Assembly (NCBI RefSeq): GCF_005233845.1
Contig: NZ_SZQL01000001.1
Location: 640,158-704,157 of the forward strand
Direction of reading: 5' to 3'
DNA length: 64,000 nucleotides
Origin: Ilyomonas limi
Lineage (GTDB): Bacteria > Bacteroidota > Bacteroidia > Chitinophagales > Chitinophagaceae
The notes under the pieces are model-generated. The model worked only from the letters and a program-made list of their open reading frames with translations, did no database searches and had not been told where the DNA came from. A program made the position numbers and the translations under genes. Shown here one piece after another: positions 16,695 through 25,690 of the stretch. Each line of letters opens with the position of its first letter. Within the stretch, counting starts at the first letter, position 1.

Positions 16695-18005
16695 TCACAT
16701 CTCCACCCAGCCTACCACCTCCTTATACTTCACAAAGTAAAAACGATTATAACTGCCTAATACGTTCCCTACTGTATCGCGGGCAATAGTGAGTTTGGCG
16801 GCAGCAGCCGTGTCGGGCTGCTCATAGAGTTTATTGCCTTGTGGCAAGGCAACCTTGCGGTAAGAGGTAGTAGCTACATTATCACTACTTACAAAACCTT
16901 CGGTGCTATCGGCTGTAATTACTTTGTACCAGTTGGCAGCCGCTGCAGCTATGTGTAGCAGGGAGAAGGCAGGCAGGCTGGTTTTCTCCGCCGAGCGGCT
17001 GGTGCCTGCGTACAGGTTTGTTGTTCTGGTGGTATGCGCGTAGCTGTTGACAGCATCTAACGGTGCTGTTGTATTGTAAGGCATTTGCACCGTCGCTTCT
17101 ACAAAAGGCAGTGGATTAATAGCGCCACCGCTGGTATAAATACCAAAATGCAAGTGCGAAGGTGTAGTGCGGGCGTTACCGGTATTGCCTATCAGCCCAA
17201 GCGTGTCGCCCACTTTTACTACCTGCCCTTCGTAGGCTAACTGCGAGTCTAAGTGTGCATAATACAGCACATAATCTTTACCTGAAGGGCGCATAAATAC
17301 CACTTTTCCACCCAGCTTATTTTCGTTTACACCTGTTATATAGCCATCGGCTGCAGCTATCACCGGCGTACGAAATTTAGCAAATATATCTATGCCTTCG
17401 TGGCGGCGTGCGCCTGCATCACGGTTGTCGCCCCATACACTCTCAACTTTGGGGTTTGCCGATTGAGGTACCGGAAAGGCAAGTGTGGGCGTAGTGGTAA
17501 GTGTAAATGTATATTCGACACTGCACAAGAGTTCTGGTTGTACGCGCAACAGGTAGCTGCCATCCTGCTCTATTTCGTGAGAAAGCCTGCTGCCGGTTGT
17601 ATCGGCAGATTGTAAGTATTTGATAGTTTTATTGCTGTTGTATTGCCATAAATCAATGAATATTTTGCAACGTTCTGCTGGCTTTTGCGATAGGGTAATA
17701 ATAAGTTTTTCGCCACGGCGGCACGTAAATACATAGCCCGCCGCATCGGGGCGCTCGGCTGCAAAATAGCCGGTTTCCTTGTAAGGCAAATTAATACTAA
17801 GCGGTGTGCGAATGCCTTTTTCGGCAGCCGTAAACCATTGCATTCCAAGAGCGGTTTCTTTTAATCCGGCGTTGATAAGATTATCTTCATAACGCTCGTG
17901 CGGCGTGCGCGTGGCAAAGAAGCCACGGTGGGCAGAAGTGCAGGAGTAAAGACATACAGCAATGATATATATAATAATTGCGAAAGAGCATACACGGCGC
18001 ATCAT
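16695..18005 (-). CDS. M23 (LytM) peptidase lipoprotein
   Basis: A 436-residue exported protein, probably a cell-wall endopeptidase. The N-terminal signal ends in a lipobox-like CLYSC (about 18-22), predicting a lipoprotein. The LytM domain (about 200-305) has RHEGIDIFA, then HLDSQ and the zinc-binding HLHFG near residue 286, with G-x-V-x-x-G-D-T-L-G-L-I-G-N-T-G between them. The second half contains an SH3-like segment (about 330-436, KTSLPAFSLLHIAAAAANWYKV, then SSDNVATT). The HxxxD and HxH ligands are present, so it is likely active on peptidoglycan cross-links. Alone on the minus strand, next to purD. Confidence 0.88.
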   Translation of the reverse strand: MMRRVCSFAIIIYIIAVCLYSCTSAHRGFFATRTPHERYEDNLINAGLKETALGMQWFTAAEKGIRTPLSINLPYKETGYFAAERPDAAGYVFTCRRGEKLIITLSQKPAERCKIFIDLWQYNSNKTIKYLQSADTTGSRLSHEIEQDGSYLLRVQPELLCSVEYTFTLTTTPTLAFPVPQSANPKVESVWGDNRDAGARRHEGIDIFAKFRTPVIAAADGYITGVNENKLGGKVVFMRPSGKDYVLYYAHLDSQLAYEGQVVKVGDTLGLIGNTGNARTTPSHLHFGIYTSGGAINPLPFVEATVQMPYNTTAPLDAVNSYAHTTRTTNLYAGTSRSAEKTSLPAFSLLHIAAAAANWYKVITADSTEGFVSSDNVATTSYRKVALPQGNKLYEQPDTAAAAKLTIARDTVGNVLGSYNRFYFVKYKEVVGWVEM

Positions 18006-18144
18006 AGGTTCACGGCATTTTCATCCCGCATAAAAGCAAATGATAAGCCGAAAAGAAATTGTCTGAACCAGGATTCATGCGATTTCCGGGATTACCCGGA
18101 TGAAAAGAAATACTATTCCATGTTTCTTCGCGTCTCCATAGTTG

Positions 18145-19422
18145 TCATTCAAACTCGTATCCAATATCCTTACGGTAATACATACCATCAAACTGAATTG
18201 TTTCCAATACCTTTTTTGATTTTTCTACGGCTTCGCTAATGGTATTTCCAAAAGAAGTAATGGCTAATACACGTCCACCATTGGTTATCACTTCATCGCC
18301 TTTTTGCTGTGTGCCTGCATGAAATATAATAGTTTCCTTATTGTTATACCTTTCACCAAAATAAATTGGCTTGCCCTTTTTATAATCGCCAGGATAACCA
18401 CCGCTTACTGCTACTACCGTACAGCAGGCACGCTCATCCGTTTTAATAGTTATATTTTGTAACCGGGAGTAATACATTGCTTCAAATAATTCTACTATAT
18501 CGTTCTTCAGCCTTGGCATTACTACTTCGGTTTCGGGGTCGCCCATGCGGCAGTTATACTCAATTACAAACGGCTCATCGTTCACATTGATTAAGCCAAA
18601 AAAGATAAACCCTTTATACGTCAAACTTTCTTCCTTAATGCCCTTAATAGTAGGCTGAATAATGTGCTGCTCTACTTTTTGCATAAATTCTTCCGTCACA
18701 AATGGCACCGGACTTACGCAGCCCATTCCGCCCGTGTTTAATCCCGTATCACCTTCGCCAATGCGCTTGTAATCTTTAGCATGACCAATAATTTTATATT
18801 CGCTGCCATCGGTTATTACAAACACGCTTACCTCAACACCGCTCAAAAATTGCTCTATTACTACTTTGGCAGAAGCTTCACCGAATTGCTTATGCACAAT
18901 CATTTCTTCAAACACCTGTTGTGCTTCTTCCACGGTGTTGCAGATAACTACGCCTTTACCGGCTGCCAAACCATCGGCTTTTAACACAATTGGCAAGCTG
19001 TGTCGTTGAATATATTTTTTGCCTAATTCAAAATTGCTTTCATCAAACTCTGCATATGCTGCTGTAGGAATGTGGTGCCGCTGCATAAATTTTTTGGAGA
19101 AAGCTTTGCTGCCTTCCAGTTGTGCGGCAGCAGCCGATGGGCCAATTACCATTCCCTTCCATGTATCAGGTTGCTGAAAAAAATCGTAAATACCTTTTAC
19201 CAGCGGCTCTTCTGGACCAACTACCAGCAGGTCTATTTTTTCATTAATACAAAAAGTACTAATAGCATTAAAATCGTTGCTGTTGATAGAAACATTAATG
19301 CCACATTGTGCCGTGCCTGCATTGCCGGGCGCTATAAAAAGTTTGGTGCAACGGGAGCTTTGCACCATTTTCCAGGCTAAAGCATGCTCGCGACCGCCGG
19401 AGCCAAGTAAGAGAATATTCAT
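18145..19422 (-). CDS. purD: Phosphoribosylamine-glycine ligase
   Basis: A 425-residue ATP-grasp enzyme that joins glycine to phosphoribosylamine in step two of de novo purine synthesis. It starts MNILLLGSGGREHALAWK, and shows VGPEEPLVKGI, then SKAFSKKFMQRHHIPTAAY, the ATP-binding block LKADGLAAGKGVVIC, GEEG-like GEGDTGLNTGGMGCVSPVP, and NCRMGDPETEVVMPRL. The length matches the family. It stands alone without other pur genes, transcribed in the minus direction behind the M23 gene (139-bp gap). Confidence 0.96.
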   Translation of the reverse strand: MNILLLGSGGREHALAWKMVQSSRCTKLFIAPGNAGTAQCGINVSINSNDFNAISTFCINEKIDLLVVGPEEPLVKGIYDFFQQPDTWKGMVIGPSAAAAQLEGSKAFSKKFMQRHHIPTAAYAEFDESNFELGKKYIQRHSLPIVLKADGLAAGKGVVICNTVEEAQQVFEEMIVHKQFGEASAKVVIEQFLSGVEVSVFVITDGSEYKIIGHAKDYKRIGEGDTGLNTGGMGCVSPVPFVTEEFMQKVEQHIIQPTIKGIKEESLTYKGFIFFGLINVNDEPFVIEYNCRMGDPETEVVMPRLKNDIVELFEAMYYSRLQNITIKTDERACCTVVAVSGGYPGDYKKGKPIYFGERYNNKETIIFHAGTQQKGDEVITNGGRVLAITSFGNTISEAVEKSKKVLETIQFDGMYYRKDIGYEFE

Positions 19423-19726
19423 GTAAAAATGGTTTGTATTGGTGGGCGAAAATAGTTATGGATTTACAAAACCATTTATATAAACTTTACAGATACAAAT
19501 TTCTGCTTATTTTGAGGCACTATTTTAGTAAAATCTTCGATTGCATGATAAAACGCTCTCACCACATACCTGCCTGCCGGCAAGTGCGGGAAACAGAAGT
19601 TAATGGAGGTTTACAACGTTTGCCTGTTGCTGCAAGGCCGCTCACCACTTTGCTTTCTGCAAAAAAGAAAACAACATTATACAGTTAAAATCATCACCTT
19701 TTTACTCAATAGAAAACAAGTTATTT
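19423..19726. other. Divergent intergenic region purD / POT transporter
   Basis: 304 bp holding the divergent promoters. CTGCCTGCCGGCAAG near 19569-19583 is a short palindromic word of a type often dispersed in Bacteroidota. The frame at 19434-19688 has no protein-like features and is not accepted as a gene. Confidence 0.35.
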
Positions 19727-21535
19727 ATGTCTAATATAACAGTGGCTGATGAAGCCATCCTGCAAAGTGCAGCAAAACAAAAAGGACATCCAAAAGGTTT
19801 AGGTGTATTGTTTACCACCGAAATGTGGGAGCGGTTCAACTTTTATGGCATGCGCACATTGCTCACGCTGTTTTTGGTGGAAGCACTCACCATGGGCGAG
19901 CGGCAGGCATCCTTCATTTACGGCGGTTATTTAGGCTTGTGTTATCTCACGCCGATGCTCGGCGGCTATATCGCTGATAAGTTTTTGGGCAATCGCACTT
20001 GTATTTTACTCGGTGGCACTACAATGGGTATAGGCCAGTTATTGCTGTTTTTCAGTGCCTCTGTTTTTTCAACCAATCTTAGTCTTGCCACCACATTAAT
20101 GTGGCTTGCTTTAGGGCTGATTATCCTGGGCAATGGGTTTTTTAAACCTAATATTTCTTCGATGGTTGGGCAGTTGTATCCCGCTACAGAAAGAAGCAAA
20201 TTAGACTCGGCTTATACTATTTTTTACATGGGCATCAATGTAGGCGCTTTTCTTGGCCAATTCATTTGTCCATACCTCGGCGATGTAAAGCATGAAGTAA
20301 TTGCGGCTAATGGAGATGTTTCTTTTATAAGGAACTTGTTTGCTTTTAAATGGGGCTTCCTGGCGGCAGGTATTGCCATGTTTTTGGGTGTTATTTCTTT
20401 TTATTTTTTAAAGAATAAATATGTGGTAACGCCCGAGGGAAAAGCAATTGGAGCAAGGCCGGCGCGGCGCGCCAAAACAGCAACTGATGAACCGGATGAA
20501 GTACAGGCGCATTTTTCCAAACAATCCGTTTATATTTTAGTAGGCTTGCTGGTAGTGCTTTACTTTCTTATTCAATACTTATCATGGGATAGCGAAATGA
20601 TGCCGCTGGCAGCGGGCACCGGCATTGGTGGTTATTTTGCCGCGTTGGCAGCATCGCCTATAGAAACCTATATCTATCCATTTATTTATGCATCAGGTAT
20701 CAGCCTTGCCGTGTTCATTCTTAGTGATAAATCGCTTACCAAGGTAGAAACTCAGCGTATTCTCGTGCTGTATATTGTTTCGTTTTTTGTTATCTTTTTC
20801 TGGGCTGCTTTTGAGCAGTCCGGCTCTTCGCTCACCTTTATTGCCGATAAGCAAACCGATACCAATATTTTAGGCTGGAATATGCCGCCAAGTATGGTGC
20901 AGATTTTTAATGGTTTGTTTGTGGTGATACTCGCGGTGCCTTTCAGTTTGTTGTGGAGTTATTTAAATAAGAAAGGAATGGAACCTATTTCCACTGTAAA
21001 GCAGGCAATAGGCTTGGTGCTGATTGGCTTAGGTTACTTATTAATTGCTTTCCAGGTAAAAGACCTGGGCACTGCCGGTAAAATAAGTGTAATATGGCTG
21101 GTATTGCTGTATTTAATGCATACCTGCGGCGAGTTGTGTTTATCGCCTATTGGTTTATCGCTCGTGGCAAAATTATCGCCGAAGCGCTTTGCTTCGCTGC
21201 TGATGGGTGTATGGTTTTTAGGCAATGCGGCTGGTTATGCACTCACCGGCACCTTAGGTGCTTTGCTTCCACCTACCGGTGATAAATATGCCGAAGCATC
21301 AGCGCATGGCATTGACCTTGGTGCGGTGCTGAATGGCACTGTACAGCCCACAGCCAACCAATTGGCTTTTCTGAAAAGCAGTAAAATAGCTACTACTTAT
21401 CCCGAGTTTGCCGGTTTTGCCATTCATAATTTGTACGAATTTTTTATGATGTTTGTAGTGTTGTGCTGTGGGGCAGGTATTTTATTATATGCCTTAACGC
21501 CTTTGCTCAAAAAACTGATGCATGGCGTGCGATAA
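19727..21535 (+). CDS. Proton-dependent oligopeptide transporter (POT family)
   Basis: A 602-residue inner-membrane symporter for di- and tripeptides. The proton-coupling E-x-x-E-R motif is visible as EMWERFNFYGMR (about residues 33-44). Other POT marks are FIYGGYLGLCYLTPMLGGYIADKFLG, the FYMGINVGAFLGQFICPYLG helix and the C-terminal GELCLSPIGLSLVAKLSP. It has about 14 predicted helices, as in bacterial DtpA-like proteins. Single gene; the downstream region carries a dispersed repeat copy. Confidence 0.93.
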   Translation: MSNITVADEAILQSAAKQKGHPKGLGVLFTTEMWERFNFYGMRTLLTLFLVEALTMGERQASFIYGGYLGLCYLTPMLGGYIADKFLGNRTCILLGGTTMGIGQLLLFFSASVFSTNLSLATTLMWLALGLIILGNGFFKPNISSMVGQLYPATERSKLDSAYTIFYMGINVGAFLGQFICPYLGDVKHEVIAANGDVSFIRNLFAFKWGFLAAGIAMFLGVISFYFLKNKYVVTPEGKAIGARPARRAKTATDEPDEVQAHFSKQSVYILVGLLVVLYFLIQYLSWDSEMMPLAAGTGIGGYFAALAASPIETYIYPFIYASGISLAVFILSDKSLTKVETQRILVLYIVSFFVIFFWAAFEQSGSSLTFIADKQTDTNILGWNMPPSMVQIFNGLFVVILAVPFSLLWSYLNKKGMEPISTVKQAIGLVLIGLGYLLIAFQVKDLGTAGKISVIWLVLLYLMHTCGELCLSPIGLSLVAKLSPKRFASLLMGVWFLGNAAGYALTGTLGALLPPTGDKYAEASAHGIDLGAVLNGTVQPTANQLAFLKSSKIATTYPEFAGFAIHNLYEFFMMFVVLCCGAGILLYALTPLLKKLMHGVR

Positions 21536-21583
21536 CATTTTTGCAGTACAGGCAAGCTGTTTAAAAATAATCATTTGGACCAT

Positions 21584-21668
21584 AAGGCACAAAGAGCAAA
21601 CCGTTTCATAAAGAGAAACAAAAATTACTTTGTGTGACTTACCACCATTGAATCTTCGCGGTGCCTTT
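21584..21668. repeat. Dispersed imperfect-palindrome element, copy B
   Basis: AAGGCACAAAGA (21584-21595) faces CTTCGCGGTGCCTTT (21654-21668) across a spacer containing an ACTTTGTGTGACTT word. It shares its vocabulary with copy A at 2322-2385. Confidence 0.45.
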
Positions 21669-21756
21669 AGCTTACCCTATTATTTTTTGTTAAAAGCCAA
21701 TCACTGCACGCTGCGGCGGCAGTGATTGGCTATTTTTGACGGTATTTATTGTATTT

Positions 21757-23139
21757 ATGAAGAAAATAATAATAGCCTTACCCGCTTTTTGCCTTGTAAT
21801 GACCGCTGCTCACGCACAGCAACAAAAAGTGGTGGCCGATAAAATAATAGCACAGGTAGGCGATAAAATCATTTTACAAAGTGATATAACGAATGCCATT
21901 GCCGATTATAAAAGGCAAGGGCAGGATGCGCAGTTGCCGCCCAACCCCGAGTGCGCTTTTCTGGAAGGTCAGTTGATACAAAAAGCATTGGTGTTGCAGG
22001 CAGAAAGAGATTCGCTGCCAATATCGGACGAAGATCTGGATGCCCGCTTAGACAATCAGATCCGTGGCTTTATACAGTCGTATGGCAGTAAAGAAGCGTT
22101 GGAAGAAATTGCCGGTAAAACCATTTACCAAATTAAAGAAGACAACCGCGAACCATTTAAAGAGCGCCTGATGGCCGACCAGATGCGCAGCAAAATACTG
22201 GAAAGTGTAAAGATTACGCCAACTGAGGTAAAAGCTTATTTTGACAAAATACCTAAAGACAGTCTGCCTTATTTTGAGAGCAAAGTGGAAGTAAGTCAGG
22301 TAGTGTTGAACCCAAAGGCAAATAAAGATGTGGAGGAATATGTAAGCAACCAGTTGCTCGATCTGAAACGGCAGGTAGAAACCGGCGGTAAAAAGTTTGC
22401 CGATTTAGCACGTATATACACGCAGGACCCCGGCAGCAAAGAGAATGGCGGTCAATACAGCATCAACCGCAACGATAAACAATGGGATCCGGCATTTATG
22501 GCAGCAGTATGGCGCCTGAAAGAAGGACAAATATCGCCGGTAGTAAAAAGCAGGTTTGGGTTACACATCATCCAGATGGTGAGTCGCGCGGGTGATGATG
22601 CGATCATCCGGCACATTTTGATTATTCCGCCGGTAACGGATGCGGAGGTGAATATAGCTAAAGCTAGGCTGGACAGTATTCGTACGGATATTGTAAATAA
22701 TAAAATAGCTTTTGCACAAGCCGTAAATAAATACAGCGATGATGAGAACGGCAAATTTACCGGCGGTGCCATTACCGATCCGCAAACGGGTTCTACTTTG
22801 GTAACTATTGACCAGCTAGATAAGGACCTCGTTGTGGAATTGAAAGATATGAAGCCCGGAGATGTATCTCAACCAATTGCCTATACCGATGAACGCGGAA
22901 TGCAGCACGTGCGCATCGTTTATTTTAAAACCCGCACCGAGCCACATGTGGAAAATATGAAAGATGATTACAGCGTGATTTCTAACAAAGCGCTGGAAGA
23001 AAAGAAAATGCAGGTATTGGAGCAATGGTTTAAAACCCATATTCCTACTTACTACATTCATATTGATAACGACTATTCCGGTTGCAGCAGCATCAGGGAT
23101 TGGTGGAATGCATCGAATATGGCGAGTAACCAACAGTAG
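21757..23139 (+). CDS. SurA-like periplasmic peptidylprolyl isomerase
   Basis: A 460-residue exported foldase for outer-membrane proteins. Signal peptide at about 1-20 (ALPAFCLVMTAAHAQ). Then a SurA-type N-terminal helical domain (about 24-155, KIIAQVGDKIILQSDITNAI) and two parvulin (PpiC) domains: the first around 170-265 (FADLARIYTQDPGSKENGGQY), the second around 275-385 (RHILIIPPVTDAEV, KYSDDENGKFTGGAI). The ATG at 21757 was preferred to an earlier in-frame one because it immediately starts the signal peptide. It is on the plus strand, convergent with porX. Confidence 0.9.
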   Translation: MKKIIIALPAFCLVMTAAHAQQQKVVADKIIAQVGDKIILQSDITNAIADYKRQGQDAQLPPNPECAFLEGQLIQKALVLQAERDSLPISDEDLDARLDNQIRGFIQSYGSKEALEEIAGKTIYQIKEDNREPFKERLMADQMRSKILESVKITPTEVKAYFDKIPKDSLPYFESKVEVSQVVLNPKANKDVEEYVSNQLLDLKRQVETGGKKFADLARIYTQDPGSKENGGQYSINRNDKQWDPAFMAAVWRLKEGQISPVVKSRFGLHIIQMVSRAGDDAIIRHILIIPPVTDAEVNIAKARLDSIRTDIVNNKIAFAQAVNKYSDDENGKFTGGAITDPQTGSTLVTIDQLDKDLVVELKDMKPGDVSQPIAYTDERGMQHVRIVYFKTRTEPHVENMKDDYSVISNKALEEKKMQVLEQWFKTHIPTYYIHIDNDYSGCSSIRDWWNASNMASNQQ

Positions 23140-23217
23140 CAAAGATGACAAATGACTGATGATAGTAGATGGCAGAAGGAGATTTTGAACAGCAAAGAAA
23201 CTAAGTACAGATAAAAT

Positions 23218-23256
23218 AAAAAGGCGCTGAGCTTGTAAAAAGTTCGGCGCCTTTTT
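23218..23256. terminator. Bidirectional terminator between surA-like gene and porX
   Basis: Perfect 10-bp outer stem AAAAAGGCGC (23218-23227) with 23247-23256, plus inner complementarity GAGCTT/AAGTTC, between two convergent genes. Confidence 0.82.
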
Positions 23257-23319
23257 AATATGCTTATCTATTATATACTTATTCTCATCATGCGCCTTCG
23301 CGCCTGAGCCGTTAAAGAA

Positions 23320-24876
23320 CTATTTATTACTCATCCTTACCACCGGCACAATCATCTCTTCCAAACTAATGCCGCCGTGTTGAAAGGTATTTTTGTAATA
23401 ATTTACGAAGTAATTGTAATTGTTAGGGTAACATAAAAAGCCATCTTCCTTTGCAAAGATGAATGAGGAGTTGACATTAGGCACGGGCAAGCCTACCTCG
23501 CGTGGATCACGAAAAGCGAGTACATCTTTAGGATCGTAATTCAAATTGCGACCATGTTTATAACGTAGATTGGTAGTGGTTTGTTTATCTCCAATTACCT
23601 TATAAGGCGTTTTTACGCGCACGCTGCCGTGGTCGGTAGCTAGTACAATGTTTATCTTTTTATCGGCAATTTTTTTTAATGCCTGGTGCAAGGCGCTGTG
23701 CTCAAACCAGCTGCGCGTAATACTCCTGTAGCTTACCTCATCACTTGCTAATTCTTTCAGCACTTCCATTTCGGTACGCGCATGACTTAGCATATCCACA
23801 AAGTTGTAAATAATAATATTCAGGTCATTATTCAACATATTATGAATGTTATTTACCAATTGCTGGCTATCGTTGTAATGAACAACTTTAGTATAGCTGT
23901 ATTTTATATCTTCGCGCCGCAACCTGCGTAACTGCCCTTTAAAAAACTCTTCTTCATACATGTTTTTACCACCTTCTTCATCATCGTTTTTCCATTGCAG
24001 CGGAAATTGTTTTTCAATCTCCAGCGGCATAGCGCCGGCGAGTATCGCATTGCGGCTGTATTGTGTAGCAGTGGGTAAAATACTGTAAAAAGTATCTTCT
24101 TCCAATATGCGAAAACTCTCGGCAAAAATGGGCTGAATGGCTTTCCATTGGTCAAGCCGCAGGTTGTCTATAACAATGAAAAAAGTAGGCGTGCCCTTCT
24201 CAATTACCGGCAATACCTTTTGTTTAAACAAGGTATTGCTCATTACCGGCACATTGCCGTTACGGCTGTTGATCCACGAAGTATAATTTTTACTGATAAA
24301 TTTGTAAAATTCGGTATTAGCCTCTCCTTTTTGTGTTTGAAAAACTTCCTGCATTTCGGGGCTGTCGCTCTTTTCCATTTCCAGCTCCCAGTAGATGAGT
24401 TTTTTATAAATGTCCATCCACTCATTATAGTCAGGGTTGCTGTTGAGCGCCATGAACAAATTGCGAAACTGCTGCTGGTATTGCTGTGTTGTTTTCTCTG
24501 CAACGAGTCTGCGGTTGTCTATAATTTTTTTAAGCGAAAGCAACACCTGGTTTGGGTTTACAGGCTTGATCAAATAGTCGGTTATCTGGCTGCCAATGGC
24601 ATCGTCCATCAGGTTTTCCGTTTCATTTTTAGTAATCATTACTACCGGAACGGTTGGGTTTACTTCTTTTATTTTCGCCAGGGTTTCTAAGCCGGTAATA
24701 CCGGGCATACTTTCATCTAAAAGTACTACATCCACTGCATTGTCTCTTACGTAATCAATTGCCTCAAAGCCGTTGGTAAAGGTCTGCACTTCGTAGCCTT
24801 TACTTTCCAAAAAGAGGCGTTGCGATTGCAGGTTTTCAATCTCATCATCTGCCCATAATATTTTTGCTATAGCCAT
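23320..24876 (-). CDS. porX: PorX: response regulator fused to a PglZ domain
   Basis: A 518-residue cytoplasmic regulator of the type IX secretion system. An N-terminal receiver domain (about 1-125) has the acidic pair at D10/D11, phosphoacceptor D54 in LLDESMPG and K107 in LIKPVNP. A helical linker follows (about 130-200), then a PglZ domain of the alkaline phosphatase superfamily (about 220-518: FFIVIDNLRLDQWKAI, SILPTATQYSRNAILAG, LATDHGSVRVKTP). In characterised organisms PorX works with PorY and a sigma-P factor to drive por genes; no other por gene is in this window. Metal-binding residues (D...T, D, DHG, H) are present, so the phosphatase-like site is intact. Confidence 0.93.
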   Translation of the reverse strand: MAIAKILWADDEIENLQSQRLFLESKGYEVQTFTNGFEAIDYVRDNAVDVVLLDESMPGITGLETLAKIKEVNPTVPVVMITKNETENLMDDAIGSQITDYLIKPVNPNQVLLSLKKIIDNRRLVAEKTTQQYQQQFRNLFMALNSNPDYNEWMDIYKKLIYWELEMEKSDSPEMQEVFQTQKGEANTEFYKFISKNYTSWINSRNGNVPVMSNTLFKQKVLPVIEKGTPTFFIVIDNLRLDQWKAIQPIFAESFRILEEDTFYSILPTATQYSRNAILAGAMPLEIEKQFPLQWKNDDEEGGKNMYEEEFFKGQLRRLRREDIKYSYTKVVHYNDSQQLVNNIHNMLNNDLNIIIYNFVDMLSHARTEMEVLKELASDEVSYRSITRSWFEHSALHQALKKIADKKINIVLATDHGSVRVKTPYKVIGDKQTTTNLRYKHGRNLNYDPKDVLAFRDPREVGLPVPNVNSSFIFAKEDGFLCYPNNYNYFVNYYKNTFQHGGISLEEMIVPVVRMSNK

Positions 24877-24970
24877 AATCGTTATTTAGTCAAATGCTTA
24901 AAAGTAACAAAGGCTGTGAATAGTAGAAGAAAATGTTTTGATAAAGTGCAGGTAAACCATACAATAAAAA

Positions 24971-25546
24971 CTAAGCAGGCAGGTTTACACCGTTATACAA
25001 TTCTTCCAGTGGCAAAGAAAGACCAATAGTAGTAATCGTTAGTATAGCTGTTCTTTCCTTCCATTCCTGCAACAGCCATGTGTTATCTTTATTACGCTTA
25101 TAATGCTCAACAGCAATACTTTCCGAATCAATTAAAATATATTCCTGTAAAGAAGTAATGGAACGATGCAACATAAAATTATTACCACGATCATAGGATT
25201 ATGTTGATGGGGATAATATTTATGCAATAACGGAAGGATTGAGTACCGTATCAAATTCATCATCCGGCAGTTGAGGCTTACCACAAATAATGATTGCATC
25301 CGGATAAGTATAGAGCGTATTGGAAGGAATATGAATGCGTAAGTCGCTGCCAAACACATCGCAGGGTCTCCCTTTTAAAAAGGCTCTTACTTCACCAACA
25401 AAGTTTGTTTGAATCTGATTATGTTTGAAGCTCGCGCCATCCGTATCGAATATCTCGCCTTTATAAAATTCATGCTTGGTTTGCGATGTTTTTTCAAAAG
25501 CCAGGTATTCTGCTGCCGTATGACATTTTAAAACTGGTTCACCCAT
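24971..25546 (-). pseudogene. Uma2/DUF820-type nuclease gene with two in-frame TAA codons
   Basis: The Uma2 family is a restriction-endonuclease-like fold, usually about 190 residues. Here the N-terminal half (MGEPVLKCHTAAEYLAFE... to NPSVIA) and the C-terminal half (SYDRGNNFMLHRSITSLQEY to the end) lie in the same frame, but TAA codons occur at 25220-25222 and 25199-25201, separated by six codons ILSPST. The family consensus here is V-E-x-L-S-P-S-T-E-x-Y-D-R-G, so both stops replace Glu (GAA to TAA). No frameshift is needed to join the halves. Either a decayed gene or two errors. It lies between porX and a TlpA-like gene. Confidence 0.8.
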
Positions 25547-25690
25547 AATAAAAATTAGTAATCGTTTCAAAGTTCTGTAATTTCCATCAACTTATGCCAT
25601 TGTACATTCGGTGCAAGAGCTGGTTTTTATATTTATATTAATAACACGCAATACCGCATTGCAATAATTTTACCCATTAAAACATTTCCA

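Noticed and set aside
19434-19688. ORF of 84 codons between purD and the POT gene
   Set aside because: It has a mixed composition, no recognisable domain and lies in promoter sequence; no support for a real gene.
22816-23151. Minus-strand ORF within the SurA-like gene
   Set aside because: Antisense shadow of a certain gene.
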